From: Sterolibacteriaceae bacterium
Lineage (GTDB): Bacteria; Pseudomonadota; Gammaproteobacteria; Burkholderiales; Rhodocyclaceae
Direction: 5' to 3'
Length of the DNA stretch: 34,180 nucleotides
Assembly: GCA_025360425.1 (NCBI GenBank)
Contig: JANYCD010000054.1
Location: 1 to 34,180, forward strand
The notes beneath the pieces were generated by a model. That model was not told the DNA's origin and did no database searches. It saw only the letters and a list, made by a program, of their open reading frames with translations. This document shows positions 16,078-25,853 of this stretch, piece after piece (within the stretch, counting starts at the first letter, position 1; each line of letters starts with the position of its first letter). Position numbers and translations under genes: made by a program.

Positions 16078-18210
16078 CTATTGAACGTGCCGGCCGATAT
16101 TCACCGGGATACCCGATTGGCGCGGCATGAAGTTGATTGCTTCAAGATCCTTCTCCAGCGATATTAGTGTAGCGGTAAGACTGGTCGCACCGTCGGCCGG
16201 GTCGGCGCTGCCCCAGTTGTGGGGCATCGAGATGACGCCGGGCTTCATCGCCGCATCTGCCGTCAACTGTCCGATGATCTGACCATTGCCGGACGAGATT
16301 GTTATTAAGGCGCCGACCTCCAGGCCTTCCGCAGAAATGTCCGCGGGATTCATGAAGGTTGGCGCGACCGGATGTCGCGCCACCACTTTCGCCGCTTTCT
16401 GATGCGAGCTGTTGACGACGTGCACAGCCCGACGGCTGGTGAGCAGGTAGCGGAACCCCGTATTCTCGTCGTCCTCATCCTGTACCGCGATGATTTCGTC
16501 ATAAACGTCGGCCGGGCAAACGTCGAGACGACTGCCATCATCCGATGGCGCTGCCTGGACCACCCGTTCCGTCGGCAAGACCATTCCGCTGGGGTGTTTT
16601 TTTACTTCGTCGACCGAAATCCGGGTGCCCTTGCAAGCACTTTTAAGCATTTCGGTCGTTGTCGGTCTGACCGTCATGTCCAGTCGGCCCTTGAGAATGC
16701 TCATCCCAAAAGGGCCGGTAATCAGGTCCATTGGTACATTCATGAGTTTGCCCAATTCCCAGAACACTTCCCAGTCATCGAGCGCGCAAGGAAGCTTTTC
16801 CAGATGGGCTGCCGTGTATTGTACGAAATCCCGCGGAAACCACAGGTCCTGGTTGATGGTCATGTCTTCGCGCTCGTAGGGCAAAGTCGCCGGGATTACG
16901 TAATGGGCCATGCGACCCGTCTCCGTCATGCGAGGATCAAGGACCACCAGCAATTCAAGCGATTTCAATGCACGCGAGGTATGCTCGGTGCCGCCAATCG
17001 AGGCTGCCGGGTTTCCGCCGGAGACGATCAGCGCGCGGATCCGGTCTTCATCGTCACGCAGGATTTCGTCGGGCAGGCGTGACGATGGAAATTCCCCATT
17101 CAACTTTCCTGCAGCAGCACCCCGCATACGTGGCTCGGCCTCCCAGGTGCGATTCGGGGGCAGCACAATTTCCACGGTGGGTATCGCATCGAAGATGGCG
17201 CCCGTGACGCGGATCGGATCACCGGCCTTGCGGTAACCGCCGCACAAGGCATTCAGGCATTCCAGCAGATGCTCGTTGAGATTGGAATGCTTTGCCATGT
17301 TGGTGCCGGTGCCGCTCGACGCCGAACGACGGACTGCGGTGCCAAACATTTTGGCCGCTGCGACGATCTGGTCAGCGGGAATGTCGGTTCGTCGACTGGC
17401 GAATTCCGGCGTGAAGTCTTCCACTGCGGAGCGCAATCGCTCGACCGAGACGAGGAATCGCTTGCAGAAGGCCTTGTCCTCCCAGCCATTCTGCAGAATC
17501 AACCGAATCATTGCCGCAAACAATGTTGCATCGGTACCGGGCTTGATCTGCAGATAAAGGTCCGCATTGCGGGCGGTTTCCGTCCTCCGCGGATCCACGA
17601 CGATGAGTTTGGTTCCGTTTGCCTTGGCCTCCCTGACCCATCTGTTTGCATCCGACATCGGTATTGCCGAGAGCGGATACCCCAAATGGCTGACCACCGG
17701 ATTATTTCCGACGATCAGGGCAACATCGAGATCTTCAAGCACTGGCTTGCCGGTCGCAAACATGCCCATGCGACCGAAGCCGACCCATTTTGCCGATTGG
17801 TCCACGGTGAAGCTGCTATACAGCTCAGGCGAGCCGATCGCGGCAAGCCATGTCTGTGCCATGCCAAACGACAGGCCGTTCGTCGAACTGCCGGTGCCGT
17901 AATACAGTGCGACCGAACGTGGTCCGTGTTTGGCGATCATCTGACTCAGCTTCGCGGCGATTTCGTCCAGTGCCTGCGGCGTCTTGACGTCTTCGAAACT
18001 GCCATCGGCGCAGCGGCGTTTTGCCGAAAACAGGCGATCTTCACCGTTGTGCAGTTCCCGGCTGTAGGTTCCCTTGACGCAAAAATAGCCACGGGAGATC
18101 GGGTTGTCATCATCGCCGTGGATTTGCAGGATTTTGTTGTTCTCGACCTCCAACTCGATGCCGCAGGTTCCGGAACAAATCCGGCAATAGCTTTTGTGAA
18201 CGGACATCAT
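16078..18210 (-). CDS. Molybdopterin oxidoreductase (DMSO reductase family)
   Basis: This 710-residue enzyme has an N-terminal [4Fe-4S] motif C9-x2-C12-x3-C16-x27-C44, followed by the central bis-MGD domains (VGNNPVVSHLGYP, VVDPRRTETA, IKPGTDATL) and a C-terminal dinucleotide-binding domain (LLTSRRAVHVVNSSHQ onward). In formate dehydrogenase H the metal is held by selenocysteine in VDCCARVUHG; here the same alignment reads VDQSAKWVGFG, putting Val143 at the ligand position. ATGATG at 18210 has AGGAG just upstream; either ATG is possible. No twin-arginine signal or dedicated Fe-S or membrane subunit gene is adjacent, suggesting a soluble cytoplasmic single-subunit enzyme. It is the first gene of a leftward operon under site F. 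Confidence 0.92.
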   Translation of the reverse strand: MMSVHKSYCRICSGTCGIELEVENNKILQIHGDDDNPISRGYFCVKGTYSRELHNGEDRLFSAKRRCADGSFEDVKTPQALDEIAAKLSQMIAKHGPRSVALYYGTGSSTNGLSFGMAQTWLAAIGSPELYSSFTVDQSAKWVGFGRMGMFATGKPVLEDLDVALIVGNNPVVSHLGYPLSAIPMSDANRWVREAKANGTKLIVVDPRRTETARNADLYLQIKPGTDATLFAAMIRLILQNGWEDKAFCKRFLVSVERLRSAVEDFTPEFASRRTDIPADQIVAAAKMFGTAVRRSASSGTGTNMAKHSNLNEHLLECLNALCGGYRKAGDPIRVTGAIFDAIPTVEIVLPPNRTWEAEPRMRGAAAGKLNGEFPSSRLPDEILRDDEDRIRALIVSGGNPAASIGGTEHTSRALKSLELLVVLDPRMTETGRMAHYVIPATLPYEREDMTINQDLWFPRDFVQYTAAHLEKLPCALDDWEVFWELGKLMNVPMDLITGPFGMSILKGRLDMTVRPTTTEMLKSACKGTRISVDEVKKHPSGMVLPTERVVQAAPSDDGSRLDVCPADVYDEIIAVQDEDDENTGFRYLLTSRRAVHVVNSSHQKAAKVVARHPVAPTFMNPADISAEGLEVGALITISSGNGQIIGQLTADAAMKPGVISMPHNWGSADPADGATSLTATLISLEKDLEAINFMPRQSGIPVNIGRHVQ

Positions 18211-18281
18211 CAGTCTCCTGGCGGAAATGAGCCTCGAGACACTTAAGCTCGGTGCAGTATGGTCGTGTTCTTTCGGAACGC

Positions 18282-18301
18282 CGTCTTGCATCGACTGGCT
18301 G
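18282..18301 (-). promoter_or_regulatory. Regulon element upstream of molybdoenzyme (site F)
   Basis: On the minus strand this reads CAGCCAGTCGATGCAAGACG, very close to the consensus and to site C. The -10 is weak: CATACT follows at 20 bp, and no good hexamer lies at 17. The element ends about 72 bases before the start codon at 18210. Confidence 0.55.
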
Positions 18302-18412
18302 GAATTGGGCCGATGAGTACCCATGGGCCTTGCCGGGGCAAGACGTGATGCTGTTTAACCCTGGGATTACGCGCAAGATGTTCCGTCTGAAGCTCCCAAG
18401 GCAAATCGATGC

Positions 18413-18455
18413 CAGCCAATTGACGCAAGCCAGAATCGTGCATCGCTTCTAGTCT
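18413..18455 (+). promoter_or_regulatory. Regulon promoter for seven-gene operon (site H)
   Basis: CAGCCAATTGACGCAAGCCA at 18413-18432 shares sixteen consecutive bases (AGCCAATTGACGCAAG) with the ldi site. AAGCCA is the presumed -35 and TAGTCT (18450-18455) the -10, spaced 17 bp. The leader to 18543 would be about 80 bases. Confidence 0.65.
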
Positions 18456-18542
18456 TCGTACTTCAAACGCGGAAACCAAAACCGCGTGGATTTTCCGACA
18501 AGGGCTCGCCCGCCAATAATCGATCAACAGGATGGAGTTTGG

Positions 18543-19364
18543 ATGAGCAGCCTGAAGAACAAGACGCTTTTCATTACCGGCGCCAGTCGCGGCATCGGCA
18601 AGGCCATTGCACTGCGTGCCGCGCAGGATGGCGCCAACATTGTGATCGCCGCCAAGACGGCGGAGCCCGATCCGCGCCTTCCCGGTACCATCCATACCGC
18701 CGCAGCGGAAATCGTGGCGGCCGGCGGCCGCGCCTTGCCGCTGATTGTCGATGTCCGTAACGAGGATCAGGTCAGCGATGCGGTGGCAAAAGCGGTGGCG
18801 GAATTCGGCGGCATCGACATCCTGGTCAACAACGCCAGCGCCATCAGCATCACGAAAACACCCGATACGCCGATCAAGCGTTACGACCTGATGATGGACA
18901 TCAATGTTCGCGGCACTTTCGTTTGCTCGCAAGCCTGCCTGCCGCATCTGAGGAAGGCAGCCAATGCGCACATCCTCACCCTGTCGCCGCCCATCGCGAT
19001 GAAGCCAAAGTGGTTCGCATCGCACACCGCCTATACGGTTTCCAAGTTCGGCATGAGCATGATGGTCTACGGCATGGCCGAAGAATTTCGCGAATTCGGC
19101 ATCGGCGTCAATGCACTATGGCCCCGCACCCTCATCGCCACTGCGGCGCTCGCCGTCGCCAAGCAGGGCGCGGGCGATCGTGGGCGCAAGCCGCAGATCA
19201 TGGCCGATGCGGCGTACTGGATCCTGACGCAGAATAGCCGCAGCACGACGGGAAATTTCTTCCTTGATGAAACCGTTCTGCGAAAATCCGGTGTCGTCGA
19301 TTTCTCTTCCTATCTGGTGACACCGGGCGCAGAGCCCATCATCGATCTGTATGTGGAACCGTAG
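18543..19364 (+). CDS. SDR-family protein, HSDL2-like
   Basis: This 273-residue SDR has TGASRGIG, NNASA, a serine in LTLSPP and YTVSK. The conserved LSPP and the segment RTLIATAAL resemble the N-terminal domain of HSDL2-type (hydroxysteroid dehydrogenase-like 2) proteins, a subgroup commonly found in lipid and branched-chain acid catabolic operons. GGAG (18534-18537) supports ATG 18543 rather than the longer frame. It opens the seven-gene rightward operon ending with thiolase and is driven by site H. Confidence 0.9.
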   Translation: MSSLKNKTLFITGASRGIGKAIALRAAQDGANIVIAAKTAEPDPRLPGTIHTAAAEIVAAGGRALPLIVDVRNEDQVSDAVAKAVAEFGGIDILVNNASAISITKTPDTPIKRYDLMMDINVRGTFVCSQACLPHLRKAANAHILTLSPPIAMKPKWFASHTAYTVSKFGMSMMVYGMAEEFREFGIGVNALWPRTLIATAALAVAKQGAGDRGRKPQIMADAAYWILTQNSRSTTGNFFLDETVLRKSGVVDFSSYLVTPGAEPIIDLYVEP

Positions 19365-19385
19365 TAACCTGTTTATCTATCGCAT

Positions 19386-20096
19386 ATGGTTCGAATATTT
19401 TTTGTAAGGCATGGTCAGGCCTCTTTTCATGCAGCCGACTACGACCAGCTTTCCGAGCTTGGCGCCGAGCAGTCGCGCTTGCTTGGCGAGTGGTTCCACG
19501 ACTGTGGATGGCCGGTGCACCACGTAGTGGCCGGCGGAATGAGACGTCATCTGCAAAGCGCCGAGGGCTTCTTCGCGGGTTATCATGGCGCACCCGATTG
19601 GCGCGACCGGCTCAACCGTAACGAGGGCCTCAACGAACTTGACCATCGTGACGTTTTCGAGCACTGGATAGCGAAGGAGAATCCCGAGGCAGCCGCAAGA
19701 GGCGCCAAGTTCGGTGACATGACGCCGATCGAGTTTGAAACAAAATGGCCCGGCGCAATCTGTCGCTGGGCCACCGACGAGCAAAACGTCGATGCGTATG
19801 CGGAGCCGTGGCCGATATTCAACAAACGCTGTGTGGCGGCCCTGCATGAGGCTGCGGCGCTGGGGAAATCTGGCGAGAACATACTGGTGTTCACCTCCGC
19901 CGGGACGATTTCCGCCATTTGCCGTCACATCCTCGGCATATCGGCGGAGCAAATGGTGCGCTTCATGTGGGAGATGACCAACGGCTCGTTCAGTTGCATC
20001 ACCCATCGTGGTGGCGACCACTATTCGCTCAGCACCTTCAACACCACCGCTCATCTCGATCGGGCTGGCAGGGCGGAACTCATCACCAAGAAATAA
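19386..20096 (+). CDS. Histidine phosphatase family protein
   Basis: The 236-residue protein begins with the phosphohistidine motif RHG (8-10) typical of the phosphoglycerate mutase superfamily. The second catalytic histidine, normally in a VxH segment, is replaced: the corresponding stretch reads VFTSAGTISAI. Several uncharacterised operon-borne members look like this, so it may be a phosphatase with altered chemistry. It lies directly upstream of an SDR (TAA then ATG without a gap). The operon also encodes an APH-like kinase, so a phosphorylated intermediate is a possible substrate. Confidence 0.88.
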   Translation: MVRIFFVRHGQASFHAADYDQLSELGAEQSRLLGEWFHDCGWPVHHVVAGGMRRHLQSAEGFFAGYHGAPDWRDRLNRNEGLNELDHRDVFEHWIAKENPEAAARGAKFGDMTPIEFETKWPGAICRWATDEQNVDAYAEPWPIFNKRCVAALHEAAALGKSGENILVFTSAGTISAICRHILGISAEQMVRFMWEMTNGSFSCITHRGGDHYSLSTFNTTAHLDRAGRAELITKK

Positions 20097-20885
20097 ATGA
20101 CGACAATATCTTCTCCCACCCTGGAACCTTCTTTCGATCTCAACGGAAAGCTGGCACTGGTCACCGGCGCCACCCGTGGCATCGGTGAAGCGATCGCGCG
20201 TGCGCTCGCCGCCTATGGCGCGCACGTAATCATCTCCAGCCGCAAGCAGGATGCCTGCGAAGCGGTCGCCGCAGATATCCGCAACAATGGTGGCAAAGCC
20301 GAGGCACTCGCCTGCCATGTCGGCGAGATGGAACAGATCAATGTCTTGTTCGCCGACATAGAAGCACGCCATGGCCGGCTCGACATCCTCGTCAACAACG
20401 GCGCCGCCAGCCCCTACTTCGGCCATATCGTCGATACCGATCTCGCGGCGTTCCAGAAGACCGTCGACGTGAACATTCGCGGCTACTTTTTCTGCTCCTC
20501 GCTCGGCGCCAAGTTGATGGCGAAAAACGACGGCGGCAGCATCATCAACATCGCCTCCATCGGCGGAGTCGCGCCGGGGCCGGGCCAGGGCATCTACTCG
20601 ATTACCAAGGGCGCGGTGATCACCATGACCAAGGCCTTCGCCAACGAGTGCGCCTCGATGGGTGTGCGCGTCAATGCCATCCTGCCCGGCGTGACCGACA
20701 CCAAGCTCGCGGCAACGCTGGTGCACAACGCCGCGATGCTCGGCACGATGATGCCGCGCATCGCCCTGAAAAGAGTGGCGCAGCCGAGCGAGATGGCCGG
20801 CGCGGTGTTGTATCTCGCCTCGGATGCCTCCAGCTACACTACGGGGGTCTGCCTCAATGTCGACGGCGGCTTCCTCGCAGGATGA
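20097..20885 (+). CDS. SDR-family oxidoreductase
   Basis: This 262-residue classical SDR has TGATRGIG, NNGAA, a serine in NIASIGG and YSITK, ending with NVDGGFLAG. The start codon directly follows the stop of the histidine phosphatase gene, indicating translational coupling. It probably oxidises a hydroxyacyl intermediate in the beta-oxidation steps of this operon. Confidence 0.93.
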   Translation: MTTISSPTLEPSFDLNGKLALVTGATRGIGEAIARALAAYGAHVIISSRKQDACEAVAADIRNNGGKAEALACHVGEMEQINVLFADIEARHGRLDILVNNGAASPYFGHIVDTDLAAFQKTVDVNIRGYFFCSSLGAKLMAKNDGGSIINIASIGGVAPGPGQGIYSITKGAVITMTKAFANECASMGVRVNAILPGVTDTKLAATLVHNAAMLGTMMPRIALKRVAQPSEMAGAVLYLASDASSYTTGVCLNVDGGFLAG

Positions 20886-20898
20886 AAGAAACGCGCAA

Positions 20899-21873
20899 AT
20901 GAAAGCAATTCAGTGTGTCGCCTTTGGCCCGTTGGAAAATCTGGTGCTGGCCGATGTGCCCGATCCGGTCGCGGAAGCCGGCGAAATCGTGGTGCAGGTC
21001 AAGACTGCGGGGGTCAACTTTCCCGATGCGCTGATGGTGCAGGGCAAGTACCAGGTCAAACCGCCGCTGCCGTTTGTGCCCGGCCTGGAATGCGCTGGTG
21101 TGGTCTCTTCCGTCGGCGCTGGCGTGACCGGCTTCAAGCCCGGTGACCGGGTTGCCGCCCTGCCCAACCCCGGAGCATTTGCCGAACAGGTGCGGGTGCC
21201 AGCGAGTGCCGCATTCCTGATTCCCGATAAGATAACTTTTCCCGCCGCGGCTGCATTCCTGCTGACCTATGGCACCTCGTGGTATGGCCTGGTGACCCGC
21301 GGTCATCTCGCCGCCGGCGAAACCCTGCTGGTGCTTGGCGCCAGTGGTGGTGTCGGCCTTGCCGCGGTGCAGATCGGCAAGCTGCTTGGCGCGCGCGTGA
21401 TCGCTGCGGCATCGAGCGCGGAGAAACTTGATCTTTGCATGCGCAACGGCGCCGACGCGGTGATCGACTACAGCCACGAAGATCTCAAGGCGCGCGTGCG
21501 CGAGCTCACCAACGGCAAGGGTGCCGACGTGATCTTCGATCCGGTCGGCGGTGATTTCACCGAAGCTGCGTTGCGCAGTTGCGCCTGGCGTGGACGGCTG
21601 CTGGTGATCGGCTTCGCCGCCGGAGCAATTCCAAAGCTTCCCGCCAACCTGATCCTGCTAAAGGGCTGTTCGGTGATCGGCGTGCTGTGGGGCAGCTACA
21701 GCGTGCAGGAGCCAGAAGCCTATCGCGCCGAAATGCTCGCGCTGATCAAACGCCTCGCCGCAGGCGAACTGGTGCCCCATGTGTCGGCCACCTATCCTCT
21801 GGCGCGTAGCGTGGACGCGCTCAACGCGCTGATCGGACGCAGTGCAACCGGAAAAGTGGTGATTGAAACATGA
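20899..21873 (+). CDS. NADPH:quinone oxidoreductase-like MDR protein
   Basis: This 324-residue zinc-free MDR protein has a GroES-like half ([27 protein letters not shown]) and the nucleotide motif [16 protein letters not shown], followed by [10 protein letters not shown]. It belongs with quinone oxidoreductase and enoyl reductase types. ATG 20899 begins the typical [11 protein letters not shown]-terminus; longer frames overlap the SDR gene. Its stop overlaps the next start (ATGA). It is related to the protein at 10448-11446. Confidence 0.92.
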   Translation: MKAIQCVAFGPLENLVLADVPDPVAEAGEIVVQVKTAGVNFPDALMVQGKYQVKPPLPFVPGLECAGVVSSVGAGVTGFKPGDRVAALPNPGAFAEQVRVPASAAFLIPDKITFPAAAAFLLTYGTSWYGLVTRGHLAAGETLLVLGASGGVGLAAVQIGKLLGARVIAAASSAEKLDLCMRNGADAVIDYSHEDLKARVRELTNGKGADVIFDPVGGDFTEAALRSCAWRGRLLVIGFAAGAIPKLPANLILLKGCSVIGVLWGSYSVQEPEAYRAEMLALIKRLAAGELVPHVSATYPLARSVDALNALIGRSATGKVVIET

Positions 21874-22931
21874 GTACAGAGACGATAGTGACGGGAGCGA
21901 ACACACCTCCTTTCGATGTCGCAGCCCTGGCGGCATACCTGAAGCAACACGTAGCCGGATTTTCCGGATCACTTGAAGTCGAGAGATTCCAGGGCGGCCA
22001 ATCCAATCCGACGTTCCGGCTTTCCGCCGGTGGCAAACGCTATGTGCTGCGCAAGAAGCCGCCCGGTGAGCTGTTGCCATCAGCCCATGCGGTGGACCGC
22101 GAATATTGCGTCATCAGCGCGCTTGCCAATAGCGAAGTTCCCGTCCCCCGCACTTACTGTTTCTGCGCAGACCCGCAGGTCATCGGCACTCCCTTCTACA
22201 TCATGGAGTGTGTCGATGGCCGCATCTTCTGGGACCCTTCCCTGCCCGGCATGACAACGGCCGAGCGCGGTGCGATCTTCGACGAAATGAATCGTGTGGT
22301 CGCGGCGCTGCACACTGTCGACTACGCCGCCATCGGTCTTGGCGACTACGGCAAACCCGGCAATTATTTCGAACGCCAGATCGGCCGCTGGAGTAGGCAG
22401 TACCGCACATCGGAGACCGAGCCGATGCCGGCGATGGATCGTTTGATCGAATGGCTGCCGGCCAACATTCCGCCGGGCGACGAGACCTCGATCGTGCATG
22501 GCGACTTGCGCCTCGACAACCTCATCTTTCATCCGACCGAGCCCCGGGTGCTGGCGGTGCTCGACTGGGAACTGTCGACGCTCGGCCATCCTCTCGCCGA
22601 TTTTTCCTATCACGCCATCACCTGGCGGCTCACGCCCGGCGAATTCCGCGGCCTCATCGGCCACGATCTCAAAGTACTTGGAATACCGGATGAGGAAACC
22701 TATGTCGCCACCTATTGCCGGCGTACCAAACGTGATCCGATTCCGGACGACGATTGGGATTTCTATGGCGCCTACAACATGTTCCGCCTCGCCGCGATTC
22801 TGCAAGGCATCATGGGCCGCGCCATGAGCGGCACCGCTGCGGATGCCAACGCGCTTGAAGTCGGCCGTCGCGCCAAACCGCTGGGCGAAGCAGCCTGGCG
22901 GCAGGTCGAACGCATACTCGCGCGCCGCTGA
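21870..22931 (+). CDS. APH-like kinase of the ACAD10/11 type
   Basis: This 353-residue aminoglycoside-phosphotransferase-fold kinase has a nucleotide-binding [12 protein letters not shown] segment, the catalytic loop HGDLRLDN (210-217) and the metal-binding D232 in LDWE. In human ACAD10/11 this domain is fused to an acyl-CoA dehydrogenase, and in the Pseudomonas putida levulinate pathway the separate LvaA kinase phosphorylates 4-hydroxyacyl-CoA before the partner dehydrogenase-like enzyme acts. Here the next gene encodes exactly such a partner, so 4-hydroxyacyl-CoA kinase activity is the best hypothesis. Antibiotic resistance is unlikely from this context. Confidence 0.88.
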   Translation: MSTETIVTGANTPPFDVAALAAYLKQHVAGFSGSLEVERFQGGQSNPTFRLSAGGKRYVLRKKPPGELLPSAHAVDREYCVISALANSEVPVPRTYCFCADPQVIGTPFYIMECVDGRIFWDPSLPGMTTAERGAIFDEMNRVVAALHTVDYAAIGLGDYGKPGNYFERQIGRWSRQYRTSETEPMPAMDRLIEWLPANIPPGDETSIVHGDLRLDNLIFHPTEPRVLAVLDWELSTLGHPLADFSYHAITWRLTPGEFRGLIGHDLKVLGIPDEETYVATYCRRTKRDPIPDDDWDFYGAYNMFRLAAILQGIMGRAMSGTAADANALEVGRRAKPLGEAAWRQVERILARR

Positions 22932-22969
22932 CAACGGCAGACGCATAACAAAAACCGAAAGGACCCACA

Positions 22970-24169
22970 GTGGAATTTGAATTCTCGACCAAGGTGAAAG
23001 AACTTCAGAAGCGCGTCAGCGCCTTCATGGATGAGCACATTTATCCGAACGAGGGCCGCTATCACCAGGAGCTTTCCGCCGGCAACTACTGGCCCGAAGT
23101 GATCGAGGAACTCAAGCCCAAGGCACGCGTGGCCGGCCTGTGGAATTTGTTCCTGCCCCAATCGGAACTCGGCGCCGGACTTACCAATCTTGAATACGCA
23201 CCGCTATGTGAAATCATGGGGCGCGTGCTCTGGTCACCGGAAGTGTTCAACTGCTCGGCCCCGGACACCGGCAACATGGAAGTGCTGACGCGCTACGGCA
23301 GCCCGGAAATACAAAAGCAGTGGCTGACACCGTTGCTCGCCGGCAAGATCCGTTCCTGCTTCGCCATGACCGAACCGGCGGTGGCTTCGTCGGATGCGAC
23401 CAACATCCAGAGTTCCATCGTCCGCGACGGTGACCATTACGTCATCAACGGCCGCAAGTGGTTCTCTTCCGGCGCGCCCGATCCGCGCTGCAAGGTCTTC
23501 ATCTTCATGGGCAAGACCGATCCGGAAAATGCGGACAAGCACAAGCAGCAATCGATGATCGTGGTTCCCATGGAGACGCCGGGTGTCAGCGTGGTGCGCT
23601 CGCTGCCGGTGTTCGGCTTCCCCGGCGCACCGGACGTGACCGGCGAAACCCTGTTCGAAAACGTGCGTGTGCCGCTTGGCAACATGCTGCTCGGCGAAGG
23701 GCGTGGTTTCGAGATCGCGCAGGGACGTTTAGGGCCGGGCCGCATTCACCATTGCATGCGCGTCATCGGCGTCGCCGAGCGCGCACTGGAGGCGATGTGC
23801 AAACGCACGCGTTCGCGTGTTGCTTTCGGCAAACCGATTTCAGAACAGACGGTGACACTGGAGCGCATTGCCGAGTCGCGCATCATGATCGACCAGGCCC
23901 GACTGCTGGTGTTGAGGGCGGCGTGGATGATGGACACCGTCGGCAACAAGGTGGCGCGCAAGGAAATCGCCATGATCAAGGTGGCGGCGCCGAACATGGC
24001 CTGCCGCGTCATCGACTGGGCCATCCAGGCGCACGGCGGTGGCGGCATCACCGACGACTTCGGCCTGGCACTGGCTTACGCCAATGCACGTCTGCTGCGC
24101 ATCGCCGATGGCCCCGACGAAGTGCATCGCAACCAGATTGGCAAACTCGAACTCGCCAAGTACAAGTAA
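22970..24169 (+). CDS. Acyl-CoA dehydrogenase, ACAD10/11 type
   Basis: This 399-residue protein starts at a GTG with an AAAGGA ribosome-binding site. It has [13 protein letters not shown], an arginine-rich [13 protein letters not shown] helix, [11 protein letters not shown] and the C-terminal [17 protein letters not shown], all typical of the ACAD10/11 branch and distinct from the dehydrogenases at 884 and 13021. The partner kinase is 38 bp upstream. In this branch the dehydrogenase domain can eliminate phosphate from 4-phosphoacyl-CoA and rearrange it to an enoyl-CoA or 3-hydroxyacyl-CoA, so simple dehydrogenation should not be assumed. Confidence 0.93.
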   Translation: MEFEFSTKVKELQKRVSAFMDEHIYPNEGRYHQELSAGNYWPEVIEELKPKARVAGLWNLFLPQSELGAGLTNLEYAPLCEIMGRVLWSPEVFNCSAPDTGNMEVLTRYGSPEIQKQWLTPLLAGKIRSCFAMTEPAVASSDATNIQSSIVRDGDHYVINGRKWFSSGAPDPRCKVFIFMGKTDPENADKHKQQSMIVVPMETPGVSVVRSLPVFGFPGAPDVTGETLFENVRVPLGNMLLGEGRGFEIAQGRLGPGRIHHCMRVIGVAERALEAMCKRTRSRVAFGKPISEQTVTLERIAESRIMIDQARLLVLRAAWMMDTVGNKVARKEIAMIKVAAPNMACRVIDWAIQAHGGGGITDDFGLALAYANARLLRIADGPDEVHRNQIGKLELAKYK

Positions 24170-24218
24170 ACGCCTTCGCTATTCCCAAACACATCTGCAT
24201 CACCGAGGAGCCATCATC

Positions 24219-25403
24219 ATGACCAACGCAGTCATCGTATCCACCGCCCGCACCGGTATCGGCCGCGCCTTTCGCGGTTCGCTCAACAACATCAAGTCAC
24301 CGACACTGCTTGGTCACGTGATGCGCCACGCGGTCGACCGCGCCGGTGTCGATGGCGCCGAGATCGACGACGCGGTGATCGGCTCGGTGCTGTGCGCCGG
24401 CACCGCGGGCATGAACATCGCCCGCAATGGCGTGCTCGCCGCGGGCCTGCCCGACACGGTGTCGGGCCAGACCATCGACCGCCAGTGTTCCTCGGGCCTG
24501 ATGGCCATTGCCACCGCCGCCAAGCAAATCATCGTCGACGGCATGCAGGTCGTGCTGGCTGGTGGACAGGAAAACATCTCGGCGGTGCAGACCCCCTATC
24601 TCGAATGGGTGGCGAAGGAAAAGGACGAGAACGTCACCAAACATGCGCGGCACGCCTACATGCCGATGCTGCTGACCGCCGAATTCGTGGCCAAGAAATA
24701 CGGCATCTCGCGTGAAGCGCAGGATGCCTACGCGTTTGAATCACAACGCCGCACGGCAGCCGCGCAACAAGCCGGCCGCTTCGATGCCGAGATCGTGCCC
24801 ATCGACGCCAGCATGGCGGTCGTCAACAAAGAGACCAAGGAAGTCAGCTACAAGAACGTCACGCTCACGCGCGACGAAGGCAACCGCGCCGACACCACGC
24901 TGGAAAGCCTTGCCGGACTCAAGCCCATCGTCGATGGCGGCTTCATCACCGCCGGCAACGCCAGCCAGCTATCCGATGGCGCTTCGGCCTGCGTGGTGAT
25001 GGATGGCAAGCTCGCCGAGAAACGCGGCCTGAAGCCATTGGGCATCTATCGCGGCATGACGGTGGCCGGCTGCGCGCCGGAAGAAATGGGCATCGGCCCG
25101 ATCTACGCAATTCCCAAGCTGCTCAAGCTGCACGGTCTCAAGGTCGACGACATCGGCCTGTGGGAACTCAACGAAGCCTTCGCCTGCCAGGTGGTCTATT
25201 GCCGCGACAAGCTCGGTATCGACCCGGAGAAATACAACGTCAACGGCGGCGGCATTTCCATCGGCCACCCCTACGGCATGACCGGCGCCCGGCTGGTCGG
25301 CCACGCGCTGATCGAGGGCAAGCGCCGCGGCGTCAAATATGTGGTGGTGTCGATGTGCATCGGCGGCGGCATGGGCGCGGCGGGGTTGTTCGAAGTGGCT
25401 TGA
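24219..25403 (+). CDS. Acetyl-CoA acyltransferase (thiolase)
   Basis: This 394-residue thiolase has the nucleophile C90 in [12 protein letters not shown]350 in [10 protein letters not shown] and C380 in [12 protein letters not shown]. It would cleave a 3-ketoacyl-CoA with CoA to release acetyl-CoA or propionyl-CoA, the last step of a beta-oxidation cycle. ATG 24219 follows GAGGAG; the longer frame overlaps the dehydrogenase gene. It is the last gene of the seven-gene operon and converges on the membrane protein gene 15 bp downstream. Confidence 0.95.
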   Translation: MTNAVIVSTARTGIGRAFRGSLNNIKSPTLLGHVMRHAVDRAGVDGAEIDDAVIGSVLCAGTAGMNIARNGVLAAGLPDTVSGQTIDRQCSSGLMAIATAAKQIIVDGMQVVLAGGQENISAVQTPYLEWVAKEKDENVTKHARHAYMPMLLTAEFVAKKYGISREAQDAYAFESQRRTAAAQQAGRFDAEIVPIDASMAVVNKETKEVSYKNVTLTRDEGNRADTTLESLAGLKPIVDGGFITAGNASQLSDGASACVVMDGKLAEKRGLKPLGIYRGMTVAGCAPEEMGIGPIYAIPKLLKLHGLKVDDIGLWELNEAFACQVVYCRDKLGIDPEKYNVNGGGISIGHPYGMTGARLVGHALIEGKRRGVKYVVVSMCIGGGMGAAGLFEVA

Positions 25404-25418
25404 TCGGCCGCCAGCCGC

Positions 25419-25817
25419 TCAAGCGGACTGATGCAGGTCTTCCGCTTTGGTGGCCTTGAGCGTGACCACGCTCATCACCATGATCCAGCCAAAGAAAACG
25501 ATGTAGATGAACCAAAAGGAAATCAACCCATCGTAGGCGAAGGGGCCTGCCTTGAAGAACTCGATCAGGGCTGCGGGAACGATCAGGAGCGCGCACCACA
25601 CATTGAAGAATGCGACCCAGCGGGGAAAGATCGTCGGCGTGTTGTGGTCACAAAAGATCGCGACGGCAATGAGGATCATGAAGATCGCGAAGGGCGGCCA
25701 ACTCAATATGAAGATGAACCAGACCCAGTCGTTCATGATTTGCAGGAACCACGGCGGCATCAACTCCGGCCGATAGGCCAGCGCAGCCCAGGTGATCGGC
25801 ATCAGCAGGAAGAACAC
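25419..25817 (-). pseudogene. Membrane protein, probably N-terminally truncated
   Basis: The 132 residues contain about four hydrophobic segments (FFLLMPITWAALAY, WVWFIFILSWPPFAIFMILIAVAIF, WVAFFNVWCALLIVPAALIEFF, ISFWFIYIVFFGWIMVMSVVTL). No family function is known to me; similar proteins of well over 200 residues, with further N-terminal helices, occur near lipid-degradation genes. The only start is a GTG at 25817 placed inside a hydrophobic stretch. The frame stays open upstream past 25900 (LGEGGY directly precedes), but that DNA is occupied on the other strand by antitoxin-like sequence. I read this as the 3' remnant of a longer gene cut by the toxin-antitoxin segment. Confidence 0.6.
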
Positions 25818-25853
25818 ATACCCGCCCTCCCCAAGGGCAATGGCGTTTTGATC

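Larger units (their letters stand above)
18211..18542. other. Divergent control region with two regulon sites
   Basis: These 332 bases between the molybdoenzyme and the seven-gene operon contain no credible gene. They hold site F facing left and site H facing right, about 110 bp apart, plus a bare CAAGACG at 18339-18345 that lacks the rest of the element. Confidence 0.6.

Noticed and set aside
16078..18210. Steroid C25 dehydrogenase or ethylbenzene dehydrogenase catalytic subunit
   Set aside because: The protein is too short (710 residues), has the CxxCxxxC type of Fe-S motif, and lacks adjacent Fe-S and heme subunits.
17269..18246. 325-codon frame on the plus strand
   Set aside because: Antisense to the molybdopterin oxidoreductase; no domain and no ribosome-binding site.
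18331..18345. Possible tenth regulon element ending CAAGACG
   Set aside because: The upstream half does not match the consensus and no -10 hexamer follows at 16-18 bp.
19377..20726. 449-codon frame on the minus strand
   Set aside because: Antisense to the histidine phosphatase and SDR genes, both with clear motifs.
21870..22931. Aminoglycoside resistance kinase
   Set aside because: The operon and the following ACAD10/11-type gene point to acyl-CoA metabolism.
25404..25421. Terminator CCGCT-CA-AGCGG after the thiolase
   Set aside because: The loop is only two bases and there is no T-tract; it could not be supported as a terminator.
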